A stretch of DNA of 64,000 bases from Bradyrhizobium manausense (GTDB lineage: Bacteria; Pseudomonadota; Alphaproteobacteria; Rhizobiales; Xanthobacteraceae). The translations under genes were made by a program, and so were the position numbers. Shown here one piece after another: positions 26,975 to 35,705 of the stretch. The first letter of the stretch is position 1. Each line of letters begins with the position of its first letter. The notes under the pieces are model-generated. The model worked only from the letters and a program-made list of their open reading frames with translations, did no database searches and had not been told where the DNA came from. Where the stretch lies: assembly GCF_018131105.1 (NCBI RefSeq), contig NZ_JAFCJI010000003.1, positions 124,001 to 188,000 on the forward strand, in the 5' to 3' direction.

Positions 26975-27721
26975 CTATCTCACCTTCCCCAGCCGCTCCG
27001 GACGCAGCTCGCCTCGGGAATCCAGCGACCAGAAGATCCGCGTCACCTTGCCGATGAGATTGTCCATCGGGATGAAGCCCATAGACGATTTGAAGCGGCT
27101 GTCGGCGGAGTTGTCTCTGTTGTCGCCGAGCCCGAAGAAATGGCCAGGAGGCACGGTGAAGACCTCGGTGTTGTCGGCGAAGCCGTTGTCGACGCAGTCG
27201 TAGGTGATATAGCTCGCGCCGTTCGGCATGGTCTCGCGCCAGCGCTTGACCCGTGTACCGGCCTCGCCGCCGCAGGCAGAGCCGGCAGCTGCGTCCTTCA
27301 GCGCGACGCGCGCGACGGGCTTGTCGTTCAGGACAAGCTGACCCTGCCGCATCTGGATGCGATCACCGGGCAACCCGACCACGCGCTTGACATAGTCGAC
27401 CGTGGTGTCCCTTGGCGTCGTGAACACGACGACGTCGCCATAGGCGGGATCAGCAGCGCGAAAGCGGCCGGAGATGAATGACGGCGCGAAGGGAAACGAA
27501 TAGCGGCCGTAGCCATAGGCATATTTGGCGGCGAAGATGTAGTCACCGACGATCAACGTCGGCATCATCGAGCCGGAGGGGATGTTGAACGGCTGATACA
27601 GGAAGACGCGGAACAGGAGGGGTGGCGACCACAGCACGGGCACAAGCAGGATCAGGATAACGATCGCTTTCCATTCGCCGGACTTGGCCCGCGGCCGGAT
27701 CGTGTCCTCAACAATGGTCAT
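26975..27721 (-). CDS. lepB: signal peptidase I
   Basis: A 248-residue inner-membrane leader peptidase that cleaves Sec (and Tat) signal peptides in the periplasm. A single transmembrane helix (about 18-36) is followed by QPFNIPSGSMMPTLIVGDY with nucleophile Ser51 and VDYVKRVVGLPGDRI with general-base Lys112. The GDNRDNSADSR box near the C-terminus is the third conserved block. The start at 27721 is preferred (GGACAGG upstream); ATG 27763 would add 14 residues. The compact, single-membrane-helix form is usual in alphaproteobacteria, and a paralogue elsewhere is possible. Confidence 0.92.
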   Translation of the reverse strand: MTIVEDTIRPRAKSGEWKAIVILILLVPVLWSPPLLFRVFLYQPFNIPSGSMMPTLIVGDYIFAAKYAYGYGRYSFPFAPSFISGRFRAADPAYGDVVVFTTPRDTTVDYVKRVVGLPGDRIQMRQGQLVLNDKPVARVALKDAAAGSACGGEAGTRVKRWRETMPNGASYITYDCVDNGFADNTEVFTVPPGHFFGLGDNRDNSADSRFKSSMGFIPMDNLIGKVTRIFWSLDSRGELRPERLGKVR

Positions 27722-27842
27722 CGCCTGTCCGATATAGACCGTGGTCGCAGCAAGATCGCGCAACCTTCGCGCGTAGGCAATCCTCCAAATTCGTCGCGCA
27801 GCACCTCAATCACGTTCATGAGGCCATGAGCCCGGAATCATG

Positions 27843-28676
27843 TCACGCGCGCGACATCTCCTGAAAACACCCCCGCACCCAGTCGATCGTCACCCGCGTT
27901 GCGGCGTCGCGCTTGAGGTGGTTTTGCACGAGCAGCCAGGCATCGCGCCGCTTCGGCAGCAGCGTGGCGCGCAGGCGGCGATCGCCGAGCAGATCCGCGC
28001 AGCTGTGCTCCGGCAACACGCCTGAAGCCTGATGGGCGCGGATCAAATTGCGGATGACGCGGACGTTGTCTGTGATGCAGCGCGCACGCGCTTTTCTGGC
28101 GCGCAGGAATTGCATCTCGGGAATGGTCCCGAGCTCATCCGGATAGGCGCACAGCATCGGCTCGCCCTCGGTTGCGACGGGCTCGAAATAATAGAGCTTG
28201 ATGTCGCCGAGCTTGGAGATCGCAAAATCGCCCTTGTCCGGCTTGCGCAGACGGATGGCGAGATCGGCCTCCCAGCGCGAGAACTTGACGTTTTCGCTCG
28301 ATGTCAGAAATTGCAGTGTCAGCCCGGGATTGATGCGCAGGAAGTCGCTCGCGCGCGGCGACAGCACTTCCTCGGCAACCGTGTTGGTGGTGGCGATGCG
28401 CAGGCGTCCCACCGGACCGGCCAGGCTTTCGCCGACGCGGCCGATCTCGGCGGCATGTGCCGCCATCGCCTCGACATGCGCCAGCACCGCCTCGCATTGT
28501 CGCGTTGGCTTGCGGACACCATCGGCGGCCTCGAACAGGCGCAGACCGAGCGCGCGCTCGATGCGCGACAGCCTGCGCCCGACCGTGGTCTCGTCGATGC
28601 GCAGCCGCACGCTGGCGCCCGCATAGGTGCCCTCGTCCCTGACGGCGGCGATGATGCGGAGATCATCCCAGTTCAT
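27843..28676 (-). CDS. LysR family transcriptional regulator
   Basis: A 277-residue LysR protein. The winged HTH is at 1-60 (MNWDDLRIIAAVRDEGTYAGASVRLRIDETTVGRRLSRIE), followed by a periplasmic-binding-like effector domain. It is divergent from the isochorismatase-type hydrolase gene across a 128-base gap that holds three copies of a CTGCAATATC-like word, so it very likely controls that hydrolase and the GST behind it and represses itself (inference). The ribosome site is weak. The effector is unknown. Confidence 0.9.
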   Translation of the reverse strand: MNWDDLRIIAAVRDEGTYAGASVRLRIDETTVGRRLSRIERALGLRLFEAADGVRKPTRQCEAVLAHVEAMAAHAAEIGRVGESLAGPVGRLRIATTNTVAEEVLSPRASDFLRINPGLTLQFLTSSENVKFSRWEADLAIRLRKPDKGDFAISKLGDIKLYYFEPVATEGEPMLCAYPDELGTIPEMQFLRARKARARCITDNVRVIRNLIRAHQASGVLPEHSCADLLGDRRLRATLLPKRRDAWLLVQNHLKRDAATRVTIDWVRGCFQEMSRA

Positions 28677-28705
28677 GGGGTGAGGCTACATCGGCCGTGA
28701 GCAGC

Positions 28706-28746
28706 CTGCAATATCGCAGCCACCCGCTGCAATATCCCTGCATATC
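28706..28746. promoter_or_regulatory. triplicated CTGCAATATC motif, candidate LysR binding site
   Basis: CTGCAATATC occurs at 28706-28715 and 28727-28736 (21 bases apart, two helical turns), and CTGCATATC at 28738-28746. The array lies between the divergent LysR and hydrolase starts, where LysR-type regulators bind. Confidence 0.5.
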
Positions 28747-28804
28747 GGCAGGCGGTCGCGGCGCTATGCTGGCCCGGCCTTTCTTCCCCGGAGATTGCCA
28801 AACC

Positions 28805-29398
28805 ATGACGACCGCAAAGACCCTGCTCCAGCTCGCCGGCGCTGACCTCAACCCGCCGCGCCTCGGCGAGGCCGCACTGGTGCTGATCGACATCCAGAAC
28901 GAATATCTCGCGGGCCCCCTCGCCTTGCCCGACGCCAAGCCCGCGATTGTCCGGGCTGCTGCCCTGCTGGCAAGGGCGCGCGAGGCAAACGCGGCGATCA
29001 TCCATATTGCCCATCGCGGCAAGGCGGGCAGCCTGTTCGATCGCGGCGCCGACCGTGGCGCCATCGTCGCCGAGCTCACGCCCCGCGCCGGTGAACTCGT
29101 GATCGAGAAGGAACTGCCCAATGCGTTTGCCGGCACCGATCTCAAAGTTCGTCTCGACGCGACCGACCGGAAGAACATCGTGCTGGCCGGCTTCATGACG
29201 CATATGTGCGTCAGCTCCACGGCGCGCGCCGCGCTGAACCTCGGCTTCCGCACGACTGTCGATGCCGACGCCTGCGCCACCCGCGACCTGCCCGACGGCC
29301 GCGGTGGTACGATGGACGCACGGACCATCCACGAGGTTGCACTGGCCGAGCTGTCCGACCGCTTCGCGATCATCGCGCGCGGCGACGCGCTGAGATAG
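28805..29398 (+). CDS. cysteine hydrolase, isochorismatase family
   Basis: A 197-residue isochorismatase-fold amidase/hydrolase. The catalytic triad is visible as Asp29 (LVLIDIQNEY), Lys102 (VIEKELPNAF) and Cys135 (GFMTHMCVSSTAR). Members include nicotinamidase, isochorismatase and carbamoylsarcosine or N-carbamoyl amidases; the substrate cannot be fixed. The start at 28805 gives a normal family N-terminus, and CCGGAGA lies upstream; a longer frame from 28697 runs through the LysR operator region. The GST gene follows after 12 bases, so the two form an operon. Confidence 0.88.
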   Translation: MTTAKTLLQLAGADLNPPRLGEAALVLIDIQNEYLAGPLALPDAKPAIVRAAALLARAREANAAIIHIAHRGKAGSLFDRGADRGAIVAELTPRAGELVIEKELPNAFAGTDLKVRLDATDRKNIVLAGFMTHMCVSSTARAALNLGFRTTVDADACATRDLPDGRGGTMDARTIHEVALAELSDRFAIIARGDALR

Positions 29399-29410
29399 CG
29401 GAGCAAAGCG

Positions 29411-30049
29411 ATGCTGCAGCTCTATTTCTCGCCGATGGCCTGCTCGCTTGCGAGTCGCATCGCGCTGATGGAAGCCGGTCTGGAGGCGCGCTATCATCTG
29501 GTGCACCTCTGGACCAAGCAGGTCGTGGACGACGACAGCGATTTTCGCGGTATCTCGCCGAAGGGCGCAGTGCCGGTCCTGGTGCTGGAGAACGGCGAGC
29601 GGCTGACCGAGAGCGCGGCGGTACTGCAATACATCGCCGACATGAAACCTGAGCGTGGCCTTGCGCCGCGCCCCGGCGATCCGGATCGCTATCGCCTGCA
29701 GGAATGGCTGAGCTTCATCGGCGCCGAGATCCACAAGGCGTTCCTGTTTCCGACCTTTTGGTACAAGGACGACGCCTCGCTCGCCAAGCCGCGTGCACGA
29801 ATTGCGCAGACGTTGTCCGTACCGTCAGCCCACCTCGCAGACCGCGAATTCCTCGTCGGCAACTGCTTCACCGTCGCCGACGCGCACCTCGCCTGGGCCC
29901 TGCTGCTGCTTCGTCCCGCGGGTGTCGACATCGGGCAATGGCCGCAGCTCACGGCCTATCTTGAACGGATGCAGGCGCGGCCCACGGTGCGGGAGGCGAT
30001 TGCGACCGAAATGGCGCTGCGCAAGACCATGCCGGCAAATGTGGCGTGA
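29411..30049 (+). CDS. glutathione S-transferase (beta-class-like)
   Basis: A 212-residue cytosolic GST. LQLYFSPMACSLASRIALMEAG has the Cys around position 10 found in bacterial beta-class enzymes. SPKGAVPVLVLENGERLTESAAVLQYIAD provides the cis-Pro and the glutathione gamma-Glu contact (E-S). The helical C-terminal domain ends with the N-capping region FTVADAHLAW. CGGAGCAAAG precedes the ATG. It forms an operon with the cysteine hydrolase under probable LysR control, suggesting detoxification of one compound class. Confidence 0.88.
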   Translation: MLQLYFSPMACSLASRIALMEAGLEARYHLVHLWTKQVVDDDSDFRGISPKGAVPVLVLENGERLTESAAVLQYIADMKPERGLAPRPGDPDRYRLQEWLSFIGAEIHKAFLFPTFWYKDDASLAKPRARIAQTLSVPSAHLADREFLVGNCFTVADAHLAWALLLLRPAGVDIGQWPQLTAYLERMQARPTVREAIATEMALRKTMPANVA

Positions 30050-30053
30050 CGTT

Positions 30054-30078
30054 AGGCCGCGCGATCATCGCACGGCCT
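30054..30078. terminator. hairpin between convergent GST and aldehyde dehydrogenase genes
   Basis: AGGCCGCGCGAT and ATCGCACGGCCT form a nearly perfect hairpin with one mismatch and a one-base centre. No U-run is present on either side, so a bidirectional terminator role is tentative. Confidence 0.4.
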
Positions 30079-30094
30079 GGCGTGCGACGCCCGC

Positions 30095-31531
30095 TCACAC
30101 GCCCGTCTGACTGATGAATTTTGTGTTGAAGTAGCCCTCCATCGCCTCGGTGCCGCCTTCCGAGCCGTAGCCGGAATCCTTGATGCCGCCGAACGGCACT
30201 TCGGGCAGCGCGAGACCAAAGCTGTTGATCGACATCATGCCGGCCTCGACCGCCGCGCCGATCGCAGCCGCCGTCTTGGCCGAGCTGGTGAAGGCGTAGG
30301 AGGCAAGGCCAAAGGGCAGCCGGTTGGCTTCCTCGACGACGTCGTCGAACGACGAGAAGCGCGAGATCAGAGCGAGCGGGCCAAACGGCTCCTCGTTCAT
30401 GGCGCGCGCATCCTTCGGCACGTCGCTCACCACGGTCGGCTCGAAGAAGTGCCCCTTGTTACCGACACGGTGGCCGCCTGTCTCGAGCTTCGCACCCTTG
30501 CCGACGGCATCCTGCACCATGCCCTCGATCGCGGTGACACGCCGCGGGTTGGCGAGCGAGCCCATTTTGGACTCGGGATCGAGGCCATTGCCGACCTTGA
30601 ACGTCTTGGCGCTGTCGACGAATTTATCGACGAATTCGCGGAACACGTCGTCCTGCACCAGCATCCGGGTCGGCGAGATGCAAACCTGGCCGGCGTTGCG
30701 ATATTTTGCGGCAGCGAGGATCTTCGCGGCCGAAGCCACGTCGGCATCCCCAAAGATGATCGCCGGCGCATGGCCGCCGAGTTCCATAGTGGCGCGCTTC
30801 ATGTGCAGGCCCGCGAGTGCATTCAGCTGCTTGCCGACATGGGTCGAGCCCGTGAACGAAATCTTGCGGATCACCGGATGCGGGATCAGATATTCGGATA
30901 TCTCTGACGGCACACCGTAAACCAGGTTGATGACGCCATCGGGCACGCCCGCATCCGCAAAGGCCCGGATCAACTGCGCGGGCGAGGCCGGCGTCTCCTC
31001 CGGCGCCTTGACGATGATCGAGCAGCCGGCGCCGAGCGCGGCGGACAATTTGCGCACGACCTGATTGATCGGGAAATTCCAGGGCGTGAACGCGGCGACC
31101 GGGCCGACCGGCTCCTTCATCGCGATCTGGTAGATGCCGGGACCGCGCGCAGGGATCAGCCGGCCATAGGCGCGCTTGGCTTCCTCCGCGAACCACTCGA
31201 TCACGTCTGCCGCCGCCATCGCCTCCATCTTCGCTTCGCCAAGCGTCTTGCCCTGCTCCATCGTCAGCAGGGGCGCAATCTCGTCATTGCGCTCACGCAT
31301 GATCGCGGCGGCCTTGCGCATGATCCGGCAGCGCTCGAACGGCGCGACGTTGCGCCAAATCTTGAAGCCGGCGCTCGCTGCAGCCAGCGCTTCGTCGAGA
31401 TCCGACCTGCCCGCGTGGGCGACGGTGCCAATCACCTCCTCGGTCGCGGGATTACGGACGTCGATGACTTCGCCCGAATGGGCCGGTCGCCACTTGCCGC
31501 CGATGAAGAGCTGGGTATTCGAATAAGTCAA
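30095..31531 (-). CDS. NAD(P)-dependent aldehyde dehydrogenase, succinate-semialdehyde dehydrogenase-like
   Basis: A 478-residue aldehyde dehydrogenase. TPWNFPINQVVRKLSAALGAG, KAPEETPASP, FTGSTHVGKQL, the base Glu in MELGGHAPAI and the catalytic Cys in AGQVCISPTR are all present. Overall pattern and length match GabD-type enzymes, but relatives oxidise many semialdehydes. It uses a TTG start (31531) with GGGAGACTCCG ahead. It lies 12 bases behind the last gene of the Liv-type transporter operon, so it probably oxidises an aldehyde derived from the imported compound (inference). Confidence 0.87.
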   Translation of the reverse strand: MTYSNTQLFIGGKWRPAHSGEVIDVRNPATEEVIGTVAHAGRSDLDEALAAASAGFKIWRNVAPFERCRIMRKAAAIMRERNDEIAPLLTMEQGKTLGEAKMEAMAAADVIEWFAEEAKRAYGRLIPARGPGIYQIAMKEPVGPVAAFTPWNFPINQVVRKLSAALGAGCSIIVKAPEETPASPAQLIRAFADAGVPDGVINLVYGVPSEISEYLIPHPVIRKISFTGSTHVGKQLNALAGLHMKRATMELGGHAPAIIFGDADVASAAKILAAAKYRNAGQVCISPTRMLVQDDVFREFVDKFVDSAKTFKVGNGLDPESKMGSLANPRRVTAIEGMVQDAVGKGAKLETGGHRVGNKGHFFEPTVVSDVPKDARAMNEEPFGPLALISRFSSFDDVVEEANRLPFGLASYAFTSSAKTAAAIGAAVEAGMMSINSFGLALPEVPFGGIKDSGYGSEGGTEAMEGYFNTKFISQTGV

Positions 31532-31543
31532 CGGAGTCTCCCT

Positions 31544-32191
31544 TTACGTCGAGCTGCGACAGATGGCGTCTGCAGCCCTGGTCATTTCAGGTCCGAGATA
31601 GGCGCGGAAGCGGGGCTCGGCAGTGAGGCTGCCGAAGTCCGCCATCCGCGTCACGCCACCGCCCGCCACGAATAAGAATTGCCCTGCGATCTCGGCGAGG
31701 ATGTCGAGGTGCCAACTCGCTGTCGGATGCATGCAGAGGATAACCAGCCTGCCCTCGTCGCGCAGCTTGCGGAAGAAATCGAGCATGAAGCCGATATAGC
31801 CGTCCTGCAGATTGAACTGTGGTTCGTCGAACAGATGCACCAAAGGTGTTCTGGTCGGCGACGGCGCCAGCAAGGCTGACGGAACGCGCTTGCGGAAGCG
31901 GCGGACCTGATAGGACTGGTGATAGTGGATCGCGAGCCGGTCGCGCTCGCGATATTTGACCTCATGAATGTCCATGCCGGCGACAAGCACCCGCCCCGAG
32001 GTCGGCGCGTTGGAGCCGGTCATCATCTCGAACAGCGTTGTCTTGCCGGCGCCGTTCGGCCCGACGACGCCGACGATGCCGGGCTCGTCCAGCGACAGAT
32101 TTGCCTGGAGCGTAAAGGTCGGACGGCGGACGATGCGGCCCCGCGTATAGACCTTGCAGATATCGTCGAGAACGAGCAGCGGTGCGCCCAC
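31544..32191 (-). CDS. ABC-type ATP-binding protein lacking a signature motif
   Basis: A 215-residue cassette-like protein. VVGPNGAGKTTLFEMMTG is a normal Walker A, LVHLFDEPQFNL reads as Walker B plus D-loop region, and VILCMHPTASWH could supply the H-loop. The segment between them, where LSGGQ belongs, is instead a short RFRKRVPSALLAPSPTRTP stretch with no signature, so it is unlikely to form a normal ABC dimer. GTG start at 32191 abuts the livF-like stop. It is the third ATPase-like protein of this operon and may be regulatory or degenerate. Confidence 0.75.
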   Translation of the reverse strand: MGAPLLVLDDICKVYTRGRIVRRPTFTLQANLSLDEPGIVGVVGPNGAGKTTLFEMMTGSNAPTSGRVLVAGMDIHEVKYRERDRLAIHYHQSYQVRRFRKRVPSALLAPSPTRTPLVHLFDEPQFNLQDGYIGFMLDFFRKLRDEGRLVILCMHPTASWHLDILAEIAGQFLFVAGGGVTRMADFGSLTAEPRFRAYLGPEMTRAADAICRSST

Positions 32192-32893
32192 TTAGTGTAC
32201 TCCCAGCAAACGCTGACGAAGGTCGCGATCGGCGCGCAATGTAGCGGCGTCCCCTGCCCACACGATCCGGCCGCGATCGATCACCGCGGCATGGTCAGCG
32301 ACCGACAGCGCGATCTCGGCATTCTGCTCCACGACCAGCGAGGCGATACCCTCGTCCTTCATGCGCAGGATCGTAGCGAGCACGTCGCCGACGATCTTTG
32401 GCGCAAGCCCCTGGCTCGGCTCGTCGAACAGCACCAGTCCCGGCGAGCCGACCAACGCGCGCGCGATCGCAACCATCTGCATCTCCCCGCCCGACAGGTT
32501 TTCGCAGTCGCGCTCCATCAGATATTCGAGCGGCGAGAAGATTGCAGCGGCCTCCTTGACGGACCAGTTGCGAAATCGCGTCCGCTTCTGCGCGATCGAC
32601 AGATTGCGTGCGACCGACAAGGTCGGGCACAGCCGCCTATCGTCGGGCACCCAGCCGATGCCGGCGCGCGCGATCTCGTGGGTCGGGTTGCGCGTCACGT
32701 CATGCCCGTCAAAACGAACGGCACCGCGGCGCGGACGCGTCAGCCCGAGGATCGATCGCAGCATCGTGGTCTTGCCGGCGCCATTGGGCCCGAGCAGCGC
32801 AAACACCTTGGCGTGCTCGATGGCGAGCGAGGCGCCGAACAGCGCCTGGGTTTCGCCGTAGAAGGTGTCCACCCCGTCCACTTCGAGAATCAT
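32192..32893 (-). CDS. livF: branched-chain amino acid-type ABC transporter ATP-binding protein (LivF type)
   Basis: A 233-residue ABC ATPase with LLGPNGAGKTTMLRSILG, LSGGEMQMVAIARALVG and LVLFDEPSQGLAPKIV, the last being a LivF hallmark. The start at 32893 overlaps the livG stop by four bases (ATGA), which rules out the longer frame from 32926. It pairs with LivG to drive a LivH/LivM permease. The imported substrate is probably an amino-acid or small carboxylate, judging from the family; the aldehyde dehydrogenase and SDR neighbours suggest it is catabolised. Confidence 0.9.
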   Translation of the reverse strand: MILEVDGVDTFYGETQALFGASLAIEHAKVFALLGPNGAGKTTMLRSILGLTRPRRGAVRFDGHDVTRNPTHEIARAGIGWVPDDRRLCPTLSVARNLSIAQKRTRFRNWSVKEAAAIFSPLEYLMERDCENLSGGEMQMVAIARALVGSPGLVLFDEPSQGLAPKIVGDVLATILRMKDEGIASLVVEQNAEIALSVADHAAVIDRGRIVWAGDAATLRADRDLRQRLLGVH

Positions 32894-33633
32894 GCGAATT
32901 TCCCGAGATTCGAGCGGCGCACCCATTCGTTCTGCTGGAGCTCATGCGGCGTGCCGCGGGCCACCACCTGACCCCAATGGATGACCGAGATGCGGTCCGC
33001 CAGTGAAAACAGGAATTCCATATCGTGCTCGATGGCGACGATGGTCAGCTTGCCCTTCAAGCGCGCGACCAGCGTGGCGAGGCGCTGCACGCCGTCGGAG
33101 CCGAGGCCGGACGTCGGCTCGTCCAGGCACAACACGCGCGGCGCCTGCGCCAGCGCGACCGCGATCTCCAGCGCGCGGCGGTCGCCATAGGAGAGATCCT
33201 TGGCGCGGACATCGCCCTTGTCGGCAAGCCCGACCGCGGCAAGCGCTTCGGAGGCGTGCTCGGCGAACCTGCCGTCCCCGGCTGCGGCACGGGCGATATC
33301 GAGGCCGCGGGCGCGAAACTCGGGCAAACCCATCATGACATTGTCGCGCGCGGAGAACTCGTCGAACAGCGTCATGATCTGGAACGAGCGGGCAATGCCC
33401 TTGGCCGCGATGCGATGGGCGCTCAAGCCCGTGATATCCTCGCCGCCGAGCCGTATTTTGCCGCGGCTTGGTTTCACCCTGCCGGTGAGGACATTGAAGA
33501 AAGTGGTCTTGCCGGCGCCATTCGGACCCATCACGCCGTGAAACTCGCCATCGGCCACCGCGAGATCGACGCTCTCCAGCACGACGCGATCGCCGAAGCG
33601 GACATGGACGCCTGCGGCCTCCAACATGCTCAT
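32890..33633 (-). CDS. livG: branched-chain amino acid-type ABC transporter ATP-binding protein (LivG type)
   Basis: A 247-residue ABC ATPase: VMGPNGAGKTTFFNVLTG (Walker A), DLSYGDRRALEIAVALAQ in place of LSGGQ, as in LivG proteins, VLCLDEPTSGLG (Walker B) and IEHDMEFLF (H-loop). The start at 33633 overlaps the LivM stop by four bases; the open frame continuing to 34110 is antisense-like readthrough of LivM codons. Cytoplasmic partner of LivF. Confidence 0.92.
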   Translation of the reverse strand: MSMLEAAGVHVRFGDRVVLESVDLAVADGEFHGVMGPNGAGKTTFFNVLTGRVKPSRGKIRLGGEDITGLSAHRIAAKGIARSFQIMTLFDEFSARDNVMMGLPEFRARGLDIARAAAGDGRFAEHASEALAAVGLADKGDVRAKDLSYGDRRALEIAVALAQAPRVLCLDEPTSGLGSDGVQRLATLVARLKGKLTIVAIEHDMEFLFSLADRISVIHWGQVVARGTPHELQQNEWVRRSNLGKFA

Positions 33634-34673
33634 TGCCCGCCTCCGACCAACAGACGCATCGCGGACGTACCGCGCCGCCGCAGCGCGTGGAGCGAATGCT
33701 GCTGCACAACGGCCGAGAGCGCGCCAGCGATGCCTTCCGGGCGAAACAGCACGATCGCAATGAAGAGCAGGCCGAAATACAGCATCCAGGCATTGGTCAG
33801 CGCGCCGATCACGTCGCGCGCGGTGAGGAAGAGAAACACACCGATCACCGGGCCCCAGAAGCTGACCAGGCCGCCGCCGACCAGCGTCATCATCACGACA
33901 TAGCCGGATTGATGCAGGCTCATCACGTCGGGGAATGCAGCGAGTTGCGCCATCGCGAACAGTCCGCCGGCAAAGCCGGACACGGCGGCCGACAATGCGA
34001 ACACCGATGCCTTGTAGAGCCACACGTTGTATCCGAGATGGGCGGCGCGAACCTCGCTCTGCCTGATCGCAGCAACCACGCGGCCATAGGGCGAGTGCAC
34101 CAGCCGCCACAAGACGGCGGTTCCGACCGCGAAGACCGCGAGCACGAAATAGTAGAACGCGAAATTGTCGGTGAGATCGAACGACACCAGCCCGAAATCG
34201 GCCGGCAGCCGCTTGATCTTGAGAAGCCCGTCTTCGCCACCGGTGATCCGATGCGACTTGATCGCCAGCGTCCAGAAGATCTGGCCGAAGGCGATCGTCA
34301 TGAAAGCATAGTAGATGCCGCGCCGGTGGGAGATGAACAGCGCCACCAGCGCGCCGGCCAGCGCCGCGACCACGGCCGCTGCGAACAGGCAGATCCAGAG
34401 ATTGGCGACGATGTCGAACTGGCAGAGCCCGAACGCATAGGCGCCGATGCCGAAATAGGCGCCGTGTCCGAATGACGGGAGTCCGGCCGTACCCAGCACC
34501 AGATTGAACGCGAGCGCATAGAGCGACCAGATCAGGATCTCGATCCCCAGATAAGGATAGAGCCCGATCCGCGTGATCCAGAGCGGCACCGTTGCAAGCA
34601 CGAGCCAGAGCACCAGCATCGTCGGCGTAACGAGGCGCGCGGCGTCGGATGACAATTTTGATCCCACAATCAT
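33630..34673 (-). CDS. livM: branched-chain amino acid-type ABC transporter permease (LivM type)
   Basis: A 347-residue inner-membrane permease with about nine hydrophobic helices. LVLGTAGLPSFGHGAYFGIGAYAFGL and the later AAIRQSEVRAAHLGYNV coupling loop are characteristic of LivM. It starts three bases after the LivH stop and overlaps livG, so the operon is tightly coupled. It forms the channel with LivH. Confidence 0.92.
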   Translation of the reverse strand: MIVGSKLSSDAARLVTPTMLVLWLVLATVPLWITRIGLYPYLGIEILIWSLYALAFNLVLGTAGLPSFGHGAYFGIGAYAFGLCQFDIVANLWICLFAAAVVAALAGALVALFISHRRGIYYAFMTIAFGQIFWTLAIKSHRITGGEDGLLKIKRLPADFGLVSFDLTDNFAFYYFVLAVFAVGTAVLWRLVHSPYGRVVAAIRQSEVRAAHLGYNVWLYKASVFALSAAVSGFAGGLFAMAQLAAFPDVMSLHQSGYVVMMTLVGGGLVSFWGPVIGVFLFLTARDVIGALTNAWMLYFGLLFIAIVLFRPEGIAGALSAVVQQHSLHALRRRGTSAMRLLVGGGQ

Positions 34674-34676
34674 TCC

Positions 34677-35597
34677 CTAGGCCTCGAGCACGCTTTTCTT
34701 ACCCCACAGGCCACGCGCACGGAACGTCACGACGGCAACCAGCAGGATGTACATCGACAACAGCGACCATTCGGACGCGTAGGCGCCGGCAAGACCGACA
34801 CACAGTCCGACCAGAAGACCCGCCACGACCGCGCCCCAAAAGCTGCCGACGCCGCCTAACACGATCACGAGGAACGCAGGGATAACGGCATCGACACCCA
34901 TATGCGGGCGAATGCCCCAGATCGGCGCGACGATGATGCCGGCGATCGCGGCCAGTATCGTGCCGAACACGAAGACCAGCAGCCGCAATCGCGACAAGTT
35001 GATGCCGAGTGCGCGGACGATCTCGCTGTCATGGGCACCGGCCTTGACCGTCGCGCCGAACGAGGTTTTTTCGATCAGCAACCAGACCAGGCCAATGATC
35101 CCGGCCGCGATACCCGCCGCATAGAAGCGATATGTCGACCAGATCAGATCGCCGAACAGAAAACCGCCATTGATGGCGGACGGTACCTGCAGCACGTAGT
35201 CGCGGGTGCCCCAGACCAGGCGGATCAGTTCCTCGATCACCATCGCGGCGCCGAAGGTCAGAAGAAGTCCGTACAGCGGATCCTTGCCGTAGGTACGCCG
35301 CATGCAGAGCTCGATCAGCATGCCGACCAGGCTCACGATCATTGGCGCGATGATTAGCGTCGCGGCATAACGCCAGCCAAGCGGCAGCGCGAGCCAGACC
35401 TTGGCGAGATCAGCCGGCAATGGCGGGCGCGGTCCGGTCAGTTGCATGGCGACATAGGCCCCGAGTGCGAACAGGGAGCCATGCGCAAGATTGATCTGCT
35501 CCATCAGCCCGACAATGAGCATGAATCCGAGTGCGATGAGCGCGAACAGCAGGCCGAGCGTCAGGCCGTTCAGGAGATGCGGAAGAAGGTCGAACAA
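34677..35597 (-). CDS. livH: branched-chain amino acid-type ABC transporter permease (LivH type)
   Basis: A 306-residue polytopic permease; NGLTLGLLFALIALGFMLIVGLMEQINLAHGSLFALGAYVAM is the LivH N-terminal motif region, and VKAGAHDSEIVRALGINLSRL is the EAA-like coupling loop. TTG start at 35597 with AGGAT upstream. A 108-base gap separates it from the binding-protein remnant, unlike the tight spacing of the other genes. Confidence 0.9.
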   Translation of the reverse strand: MFDLLPHLLNGLTLGLLFALIALGFMLIVGLMEQINLAHGSLFALGAYVAMQLTGPRPPLPADLAKVWLALPLGWRYAATLIIAPMIVSLVGMLIELCMRRTYGKDPLYGLLLTFGAAMVIEELIRLVWGTRDYVLQVPSAINGGFLFGDLIWSTYRFYAAGIAAGIIGLVWLLIEKTSFGATVKAGAHDSEIVRALGINLSRLRLLVFVFGTILAAIAGIIVAPIWGIRPHMGVDAVIPAFLVIVLGGVGSFWGAVVAGLLVGLCVGLAGAYASEWSLLSMYILLVAVVTFRARGLWGKKSVLEA

Positions 35598-35705
35598 GAT
35601 CCTGGTCTCACAGCTGGTATTGGCTCACGCCCGGGACGGCGATGGCCGAGGGGGCGCAGCGCACGAGATTGCGCGCCGCGCGTTCTGCGGTGTGACGTAC
35701 CGTCT

